From Anammoximicrobium sp032229885 (GTDB lineage: Bacteria > Planctomycetota > Planctomycetia > Pirellulales > Pirellulaceae): DNA of 20,562 nt. Made by a program: the position numbers and the translations under genes. Under the pieces are notes generated by a model. That model searched no databases. It worked only from the letters and a program-made list of their open reading frames with translations, and had not been told where the DNA came from. Shown here piece by piece: positions 14,778 to 20,562 of this stretch. Within the stretch, counting starts at the first letter, position 1. Every line of letters starts with the position of its first letter. The DNA is taken from NCBI GenBank assembly GCA_032229885.1, contig JAVYAJ010000102.1, forward strand, positions 1 through 20,562, given 5' to 3'.

Positions 14778-16194
14778 AATGCAGCGCTTTGAGCATTCCC
14801 GCGGCTTTGCCCCAGGTCTCTTCGTACTCGGCCCGCGGATTGGACTGTGCGACGATCCCTCCGCCCACCGGCAACTGCCACCATCCGCGGCCCGCGATGA
14901 TCGTGCGGATCAGCACGTTCAAATCCATCGCGCCGTCAAAGCCCAGATAGCCGAGACAGCCGCAGTACGGCCCGCGCGCGGTCGGCTCGAGCGCGGCGAT
15001 GATCTCCATCGCTCGCGTTCGAGGCGCTCCGGTGACCGATACGCCGGGAAAGACGGCCCGTAGCAGATCCAACGCTGTCCGGCCGGTGTCCAGCCGGCCA
15101 CGGATGGCGGACACCAGATGCTGGACGTACTGGTAGACCTCGACTTCGCACAGTTGGGTCACCCGGACGCTGTCCGGTTCACAGACTTGGGATAGCTCGT
15201 CGCGAAGCAAATCGACGGTCAACAGGTTTTCGGCGCGGTCCTTGGCATTCGTCCGCAGATCGTGTGCTGCGAACAGGTCCGACTCGGGAAAAAATGTCCG
15301 CCGCCGCGTTCCCTTGATGGGGCGAGTCTCCACGTCGCCATCGCGAATCTCGAGGAATCGTTCAGGCGAGGCGCTGACGATTTGAAATGCGCCGAGGTCG
15401 AAATAGGCGGCAAAGGGCGCCGGGTTGCGTTGCCTCAACCTCAGATACAACGAGACGGAATCGGTCGCCGCCGGATACAGCAGCCGCTGGGCCAGGTTCA
15501 CCTCGGATACGCTTCCAGCCTGGATGAACTCGACGATCTGCTGAACCGCTCGGCAATAGTCGTCCGCCGCAAAGTTGCTGGTCAAACCGGCCCGGCCGGG
15601 AACCGCATGTTGCGGCGCCAATCGGTCGATCGTCAGCGTCGGCAACGTGCGGTGCGCTGTCGAATCAACGGCGAGCGAACTCGCGTTGTCGCGACCGTCC
15701 AGGATGGCGCGGAAATACGCCAGACGCTGCCTGGCGCGGTTCTGGCGCGCGGTTGGCTCAACCTCGGGCGTGCCCTGCGAGATCAACCATGCCTGATCGG
15801 TCTGATGATCGAAGGCCAGCACGACGTCGTACAAGCCGACGGCCAGCGCCGGGACGCCGAACTCGTCGTGCTTCGGCCGCGGGATTCCTGCCAGGCCGCG
15901 GTTCAGGTCGTAGCCAAACATCCCGGCTGCGCCGCCCTGAAACGGCGGCAACCCCGACAGAGTCGGGGTTGTCCAGCCCTCGAGCCGCCGGGCGAGCGTT
16001 TCCCAAACGCCCTCGCCATCCACCGATAGTTCGAGGTAATCGAACGGATCGGCAACGAGAAACGAGTAACGCCCCAGCCGTGGATGCCTCGCCGCACTAT
16101 CCAGCAGCAGACAGTGGGGCAGCCGACAGAACGCCCGTAACGCGGCCTCGATATTGGGAGCCGGACGCACCTGCTCGACGATGGCGTTGGGCAT
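14776..16194 (-). CDS. pabB: Aminodeoxychorismate synthase component I
   Basis: Makes 4-amino-4-deoxychorismate from chorismate and ammonia, with a glutamine amidotransferase partner (PabA), for folate synthesis. The 472-residue protein is a chorismate-binding enzyme: SEVNLAQRL, SASPERFLEI (274-283), the diagnostic RPIKGTRRR, then DLLRDELSQVC, GAPRTRAMEII and the C-terminal GGGIVAQSNP with YEETWGKA. Lys294 in PIKGT is typical of PabB; anthranilate synthase TrpE has Ala there, so PabB is preferred. An N-terminal domain of about 140 residues (LLLDSAA, GRYSFLVADPF) fits the family. I chose ATG 16194; an in-frame TTG two codons earlier is possible, and neither has a strong ribosome binding site. 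No pabA or pabC lies nearby, so the glutaminase subunit must be elsewhere. Confidence 0.92.
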   Translation of the reverse strand: MPNAIVEQVRPAPNIEAALRAFCRLPHCLLLDSAARHPRLGRYSFLVADPFDYLELSVDGEGVWETLARRLEGWTTPTLSGLPPFQGGAAGMFGYDLNRGLAGIPRPKHDEFGVPALAVGLYDVVLAFDHQTDQAWLISQGTPEVEPTARQNRARQRLAYFRAILDGRDNASSLAVDSTAHRTLPTLTIDRLAPQHAVPGRAGLTSNFAADDYCRAVQQIVEFIQAGSVSEVNLAQRLLYPAATDSVSLYLRLRQRNPAPFAAYFDLGAFQIVSASPERFLEIRDGDVETRPIKGTRRRTFFPESDLFAAHDLRTNAKDRAENLLTVDLLRDELSQVCEPDSVRVTQLCEVEVYQYVQHLVSAIRGRLDTGRTALDLLRAVFPGVSVTGAPRTRAMEIIAALEPTARGPYCGCLGYLGFDGAMDLNVLIRTIIAGRGWWQLPVGGGIVAQSNPRAEYEETWGKAAGMLKALH

Positions 16195-16351
16195 GGTCAA
16201 TGGCCGATGTTTTGGGACACCGATGGGACGGTTGGGTTATCCGGTGGGCGGCCGACATGGCCATATCAATGTCGCATCCTGCACAGCACAGGCGGGCGGA
16301 AATCCGTCCAGCGAGCTTCGATTTTCCGCCGCGTGCGGCGTGTCTTGGCCG

Positions 16352-16382
16352 CTAGCCCCCCTGCGGGCCCGCAGGGGGCTAG
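16352..16382. terminator. Strong GC palindrome downstream of the oxidoreductase gene
   Basis: The core TGCGGGCCCGCA is a perfect 12-base palindrome, flanked by CCCCC/GGGGG and CTAG/CTAG with one extra C on the left. It can form a long stem with almost no loop, or a cruciform. It lies about 60 bases after the oxidoreductase stop (minus strand), before pabB. There is no T tract on either side, so a terminator role is only plausible; it may instead be a dispersed intergenic palindrome. Confidence 0.5.
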
Positions 16383-16441
16383 ACCAGCAAGCGAAATCAC
16401 GTCGCGCGCGACGTGCCCAAAGACCGAACGTCCGCGACGGG

Positions 16442-17749
16442 TCAGCCGTCCAACACCCAGCCGCTGCGGTACTCGCGACGGATCAGCGCATCCGCCTCGG
16501 GGCAATTGCGGGCCTTCAGATTGGCCGCGTCCCAGTCCAGCTTGCGCTTGGTCCGAAACGCGACGACGCCCAACAGATTGTTTTCGACCAGCTTGCCGGA
16601 GTAATCAAAATTGCACAACGTTGGCGAGCCGGTCTTGGCCCCATCGATCCATTCACGGTAGTGCCCGACCGACGGAGGAATCGTCGGCGCCGGCGGCTCG
16701 AATCCCTTGTACTGGTCTTCCGGCAGCAGGATCCGCTTGCCATAGTCGGCGACCAACTGGCCCTTGTCGCCGACGAACAGCACGCCGATTCCCCACTTCT
16801 GCAGATCCTGACCGGGAGGCGATGGCGGACGTTGGATGCCGTCGTACCACTTGAGCGTCACCGGGCCACGATCGCCGATCGCCGGATGTTCCCAGCGGGC
16901 GATCAACCAGTGCGGGTAGCTCTCGTCGCTGCGCGGGTCGCCCTCGGCCTCGACGCTGATCGGATCTCGCAGCCCCAGAGCCCAGAACGGCAGGTCGATC
17001 AGATGGCTGCCCATGTCCCCGATGCAACCGTTGCCCCAATCCCAGTGCTGTTCCCACGTCATGCACCCCGGCAGATAGCTGGGATGGTACGCCCGCTGTG
17101 GCGCCGGCCCCAGCCATAGATCCCAGTTCAGCTCGGGCGGGCACGGCGGCTCGTCCGTGGGTCGGGCGGGCGTCGGGCCGACGCGGCTGCACCACACGTG
17201 CGCCTCGCGAACCGTGCCGATCGCTCCGCCTTGAATCAACTCGACCACGCGACGATAGTTGTCGGTCGCGTGGATCTGAGTTCCCATCTGCGTGGCGAGC
17301 TTGCCCTTGTTCGCGTTGTATTTCTCTTGGACGACGCGTGCTTCGTACACCGAATGGGCCAGCGGCTTTTCGCAGTAGACGCTGAGCCCGCGGTTCATGG
17401 CCCATACGCACGCCGGCGCGTGCGTGTGGTCGGTGGTGCTGATGACGACGGCGTCCAGGTCTTTCTGGTCGACCAACTTGCGCCAGTCGGCATAGGTTTT
17501 GGCCTGCGGGTGTTTCTCGGCCGCGGCTCCCAGGCGGCGCGAATCCACGTCGCATAGCGCGACGATGTTCTCGCTGGACACGCCGCCCAGGTTGGCGCTG
17601 CCGCGACCCGCGGCCCCGATGATTCCGATGTTCAGTTTCTCGTTGGGCGAGCGACGCTCGGCGGCGCGGCTCGGTCCGACGATCCACAGACCCGCGCCCA
17701 GCGCTGCGCTGGTCTGCAGGAATTGACGGCGAGGCGTTCGATGGCTCAC
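16442..17749 (-). CDS. Tat-exported Gfo/Idh/MocA-family oxidoreductase
   Basis: An NAD(P)-dependent sugar-type oxidoreductase or relative, 435 residues. The N terminus has a twin-arginine signal (TPRRQFLQTSAALGAGL, Arg7-Arg8), typical of the secreted Gfo/Idh/MocA proteins numerous in planctomycetes. NIGIIGAAGRGSAN (40-53) is the Rossmann dinucleotide loop, STTDHTHA (104-111) and YCEKPLAHS (125-133, EKP motif) are family marks, and GDMGSHLIDLPFWAL (244-258) holds the likely catalytic Asp245 and His249. The substrate is unknown. I chose GTG 17749 because AAAGGAA lies just upstream and the Tat signal starts right after; the open frame extends 62 codons further up without such support. It follows an element-rich spacer and precedes pabB on the same strand. 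Confidence 0.92.
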   Translation of the reverse strand: MSHRTPRRQFLQTSAALGAGLWIVGPSRAAERRSPNEKLNIGIIGAAGRGSANLGGVSSENIVALCDVDSRRLGAAAEKHPQAKTYADWRKLVDQKDLDAVVISTTDHTHAPACVWAMNRGLSVYCEKPLAHSVYEARVVQEKYNANKGKLATQMGTQIHATDNYRRVVELIQGGAIGTVREAHVWCSRVGPTPARPTDEPPCPPELNWDLWLGPAPQRAYHPSYLPGCMTWEQHWDWGNGCIGDMGSHLIDLPFWALGLRDPISVEAEGDPRSDESYPHWLIARWEHPAIGDRGPVTLKWYDGIQRPPSPPGQDLQKWGIGVLFVGDKGQLVADYGKRILLPEDQYKGFEPPAPTIPPSVGHYREWIDGAKTGSPTLCNFDYSGKLVENNLLGVVAFRTKRKLDWDAANLKARNCPEADALIRREYRSGWVLDG

Positions 17750-18326
17750 AGCATGTTCCTTTCGTGCAAACGGCATGAAAACAAAACGCAGAGGGGAATG
17801 CGGCGCACGCGGATCTCGCGAATCCGCTGCGCCCACAACGTGCGGGCTTGGCCCTCGTTCAGCCCTGGGAAAGTGGACTTCGGTCCGCGCCCATGACGGG
17901 CACAGATGCTCGTAATAAGCCTGTCCGATTCTCATTCAGCCTTGGGGCGACAGCCGGTACGCGCACTGTCCAAAACAACTCGCACCGCGCGGCCAGCTCG
18001 GTCCCTGAGACGCGCCGATGCTGACCGCCGACACTCGTCGCTCGCGGCTCCGACTCCAAATCTTCTTCACAAATTGCCAAGAAGTCCAGCGGTACGAGGC
18101 GATCCCGTCCGGCGGTTAGCACCGTTCGAGAAATAAATGTCTGATGTCCGCCCGCCCTTTCGGCAACAGGCCAGGGCGAGGACGGCCGAAAGTGCGTCGG
18201 TTGTTTCTCGAACGGTGCTTACGCCTCGGCCACCACCCTTTGCGCGACTCGCGCCGCTCGCAACCCGATCTTGTGACGTCCATTTCGACGGCCGTTGCGC
18301 GGCGCGCGGTCTTGTCGGTCACGACT
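17750..18326. other. Spacer of about 580 bases containing a small inverted-repeat element
   Basis: No credible gene in any frame. The notable structure is the element at 18115-18222 with perfect 16-base inverted ends. The promoter for the oxidoreductase gene should lie near 17760-17850; no clear consensus is visible. Bases about 17860-18115 hold nothing I recognise. Confidence 0.55.
18115..18222. mobile_element. MITE-like element with 16-base perfect inverted repeats and TTA flanks
   Basis: AGCACCGTTCGAGAAA (18118-18133) is the exact reverse complement of TTTCTCGAACGGTGCT (18204-18219). Inside, CTTTCGGC and GCCGAAAG form a second nested dyad, so nearly the whole ~100-base segment can fold into one hairpin. 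If the outermost A/T pair is assigned to the target, the element is flanked on both sides by TTA, consistent with a 3-base target duplication. It has no coding capacity. Inference: a miniature inverted-repeat transposable element or a structured RNA. Confidence 0.6.
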
Positions 18327-18941
18327 CTAAGCGTCCGGGGCCGGCTCGCGAACCAACCGGCTGATCTGCTTGAACTCGGGCGTTCCGGCCCGCTCGCACC
18401 ACTCGAAGATCGCCGCTTCGGTCGAGGTCAATGTCGCGCCTGCCGATTCCATCCGCCGCAGTGCCGTTCGATAATCGACCTCGAAACGCGAACCGACTGC
18501 GTCCACCGCAATGTACACGCGAAAGCCGTCCCCCAGTAGGTCTAAAGCGGTTTGCTGAACGCAGACATGCGTCTCGATGCCAGCGAGCAACACTTTCGGC
18601 CGCCCCAGCCCCGCCCAGCGACGAAAGATCTCGCCTCGCTCGCCACAGCTAAACGCCAGTTTGCTCGGGATCCCCGATTGACCGACGCTCGCGGCCAATC
18701 GCTCGGCCAGCTCGGGCACGGTCGCCCCTAATCCCTGCGGGTATTGTTCCGTGGCGGCCAGATCGAGCCCCAGGATCCGCGCCGCGTCGATCAATCGGCG
18801 GACATTCCAGACGAGGCGCGGGCCGTGCTGAATCGACGGCAGCAAACGCTGCTGCACGTCGACGACCAGCAAGGCCGTGTCGTCACGAGACATCAATTCC
18901 GGACTGCGAGGCAGTCGTCCGCCAGTGTTCATGGGCTCCAT
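18327..18941 (-). CDS. Isochorismatase-family hydrolase
   Basis: A 204-residue cysteine hydrolase of the isochorismatase-like fold. LLVVDVQQRLL gives catalytic Asp28, IPSKLAFSC gives Lys94, and AGIETHVCVQQTALDLL gives nucleophile Cys127, preceded by a possible cis-peptide region. The GIETHVCVQQTALDLL stretch resembles the YcaC/nicotinamidase-like subgroup rather than true isochorismatases that make siderophores. The substrate is unknown; no siderophore or nicotinamide genes lie nearby. ATG 18941 has GGGGAGC about 7 bases upstream; a second ATG three codons later is possible. The frame stays open up to 19007 without family similarity. The oxidoreductase gene downstream on the same strand is nearly 600 bases away, so an operon is unlikely. 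Confidence 0.9.
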   Translation of the reverse strand: MEPMNTGGRLPRSPELMSRDDTALLVVDVQQRLLPSIQHGPRLVWNVRRLIDAARILGLDLAATEQYPQGLGATVPELAERLAASVGQSGIPSKLAFSCGERGEIFRRWAGLGRPKVLLAGIETHVCVQQTALDLLGDGFRVYIAVDAVGSRFEVDYRTALRRMESAGATLTSTEAAIFEWCERAGTPEFKQISRLVREPAPDA

Positions 18942-19451
18942 TATTCTGCTCCCCACGAAGAAAAGCAAGTCGATGGCGAGGCACGGCGGGCTGGCGCCCC
19001 CGTGCACCGTCCCGTGCTGGCGTGGTCAAGTTCAGATCTCCGGACATACGGCTATGGCGTTGTGAGCGGTTCATGGGACCGAATGGCCAACTTAAGGCAA
19101 AGACCCGTCCCGGGAAATGTAGTGCCCAAGGCGTTCAGTTCAGTACATAAAGATGCTACGGCCTTGGTGCGGTGAGGAGATGATTGCGGCGCCACTTCCA
19201 CCCCGCGCGGCCAGCAGCCGCAACCAGACAACGGCCAAGAACTATTGAAGAGGGCCACGAATCATGCGAATAAAGACATCGCGGCTAACCGTTTTTCTTC
19301 ATCCCTGCTATCCGTGTCCATCCGGGGACGTTGGCCGCCGAAGACGCAGAAGGACGCAGAAGTTCTTCTTCATCCCTGCCACCCGTGTCCATCCGTGTTC
19401 GTCTGTGGTTCCCAGAGCTACAGTAAGCACAACATGTACCCCTTCAACAAC
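18942..19451. other. Spacer of about 510 bases, including the right copy of a long repeat
   Basis: No credible gene. The right half (19205 onward) is the repeat shared with 11178-11547. It also contains two versions of a string around TTCTTCATCCCTGC and CCGTGTCCATCCG (19300-19326 and 19366-19398), a degenerate direct duplication. Bases 18942-19204 hold nothing I recognise. Confidence 0.6.
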
Positions 19452-19510
19452 TTAACGTTGCCGCTGCCTGAAAACATTGTCAACAAGTTCACGATGTTTG
19501 AGGTTAGTAG
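19205..19510 (-). repeat. Right copy of the long direct repeat, running into the transposase 3' end
   Basis: Matches 11178-11547 in two blocks in the same orientation. The block at 19427-19510 covers about 25 bases beyond the transposase stop and the last ~57 bases of its coding sequence. That both copies share sequence past the stop suggests that the element's end, or a preferred target next to it, lies within 19205-19440; I could not identify the terminal inverted repeat. Confidence 0.7.
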
Positions 19511-20562
19511 TATAGAGTCCCTCTCCGCGAACTTCGATGCGACCGGCGGATTGAAACGCCGCTTGTAGGAGCGTTCGACCTTCGTCAGCCGTGCGAGCGT
19601 AATGGTCTCCAAGCAGCCGCAAGAGACGTGTCTCGACCTGGGCCGTCATCTTGATTGGGTCGACGATCAATTTCTTCTCTGTCTTGAGCGTCTTGAGGCC
19701 AGCGGCGGAGACACGACGTGGCAACGACTTCAAGGCTGTCTGGATACGCGCGACATTCGTTTCTGCTTCGCTCAGCTCGGCCCGCAGTTCGGCATGAGCT
19801 GCTTTGAATCCTTCCATCGTCCCGTGATCGGACGCCTCGCGCCAGTCCACGGCCGCCCCAAGCTGCGCTTGCAGCCACTGCACCCGTGTCCGGGCAGCAG
19901 CCAACTCGCCCTCTAGGGGCTGATGCTCGGGATTCGGGCGATCCTGCTCCTGACCGACATCCTGAACCTCGTACTCCAGTAATGCATCCAACGCACATTC
20001 CGCACCCAGGTACTTGAAGTAGTTCTCCTGTCGCCAGCGATTGAATTGCCGATAAGCGACCTCGGTCTGCTCCAAGTCTTGACGAGTCGTCAAAATCGAC
20101 GTTTGCCGATCGTCGTCACGAAACACCTGAACCTCGCGCATCCAAAGATACTGGGGGCTCACACCGCAGCCGCTGTTCTGGCCCCGCGGGCGAAGGCGTC
20201 CGATTCTCACCCCGCGACGCTCCGTAATCCGGTAAACATACCGCCGTCCCTCCACCATACGCTCCATTGTCCTAAAATGTGACACCGGCCAAGGCCGACT
20301 CTTTCCCTTCCGATAGGTCATCACGTCGACGCCCAATTCGTTCAGGCGGGCGAACAGCTTAGGGCTAAACCCGCCCCGGTCGAAGATCACGACCGGCCGA
20401 CGGTCGCCTACCAACTGCTTGACATCTGTCAGGATCGGCTCTAATTGTACAGCGCCATTTTGGGCTTTCAATCTGATGTAAGTCGGTATTATATCGGGCG
20501 TTACGACAGCGAGAAGCGGTCTTGGCTGATTTGCTGCGACGTGGGATGATTGTCCAGTTTCG
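19452..20562 (-). CDS. Transposase-like protein, N-terminal part outside the window
   Basis: The minus-strand frame is open from the stop at 19452 to the window edge (about 369 residues) and has no start inside, so the gene is partial. VVIFDRGGFSPKLF followed by VDVMTYRKGK looks like the second catalytic aspartate region of a DDE-type transposase, preceded by PTYIRLKAQNGA. The middle part has an RQFNRWRQENYFKYL segment typical of the region around the last catalytic glutamate. After it comes a long charged, probably coiled-coil stretch (ELAAARTRVQWLQAQLGAA, HAELRAELSEAETNVARIQ), then a C-terminal tail ending NVFRQRQR. I cannot assign an IS family. A remnant of the same 3' end lies at 11462-11547, which supports mobility. 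Confidence 0.75.
   Translation of the reverse strand, partial: ETGQSSHVAANQPRPLLAVVTPDIIPTYIRLKAQNGAVQLEPILTDVKQLVGDRRPVVIFDRGGFSPKLFARLNELGVDVMTYRKGKSRPWPVSHFRTMERMVEGRRYVYRITERRGVRIGRLRPRGQNSGCGVSPQYLWMREVQVFRDDDRQTSILTTRQDLEQTEVAYRQFNRWRQENYFKYLGAECALDALLEYEVQDVGQEQDRPNPEHQPLEGELAAARTRVQWLQAQLGAAVDWREASDHGTMEGFKAAHAELRAELSEAETNVARIQTALKSLPRRVSAAGLKTLKTEKKLIVDPIKMTAQVETRLLRLLGDHYARTADEGRTLLQAAFQSAGRIEVRGEGLYTTNLKHRELVDNVFRQRQR

Noticed and set aside
17750..17935. 62-codon N-terminal extension of the oxidoreductase
   Set aside because: It would place the Tat signal internally; GTG 17749 has a ribosome binding site and starts at the signal.

Overview
The window looks like a chromosomal segment of a planctomycete, probably Pirellulales-like. 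The evidence is its high GC, two secreted proteins with twin-arginine signals (a Gfo/Idh/MocA oxidoreductase and an Asp-box propeller), a periplasmic sulfatase, a secreted beta-sandwich/propeller protein, and intergenic DNA full of short palindromes and degenerate repeats. Genes are mostly single units with long spacers rather than tight operons. I saw no tRNA, rRNA, CRISPR array or prophage.

Left part (1-3600, + strand): a ferrochelatase with a C-terminal cysteine cluster, then a two-domain protein joining a cysteine-rich DUF116-like domain to a polyprenyl diphosphate synthase. At 3575-5444 lies a scar region: a small inverted-repeat element, a truncated RHS/YD-repeat fragment, an internally deleted copy of a planctomycete-type hypothetical gene, and about 770 bases of repeat-rich DNA without a gene.

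Middle (5445-11166): a secreted beta-sandwich plus propeller protein (+) converges on a Tat-exported Asp-box propeller protein (-). Behind the latter, on the same strand, is diaminopimelate decarboxylase (lysA). A short-chain dehydrogenase follows on the + strand.

Right part (11167-20562): a ThiF/MoeB-type E1-like enzyme and a sulfatase (+), then pabB, a Tat-exported Gfo/Idh/MocA oxidoreductase and an isochorismatase-family hydrolase (all -). This block is bracketed by two directly repeated segments (about 11178-11547 and 19205-19510). Each carries the 3' end of the same transposase gene. The right copy continues into a long transposase reading frame that runs off the window; the left copy is only a remnant.

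The core-metabolism genes (haem, isoprenoid, lysine/peptidoglycan, folate) sit among genes for secreted carbohydrate or sulfate-ester handling. No single pathway links them. The points most worth a second look are the DUF116-polyprenyl synthase fusion with an altered second aspartate motif, the sulfatase with replaced active-site residues, and several MITE-like or palindromic elements.
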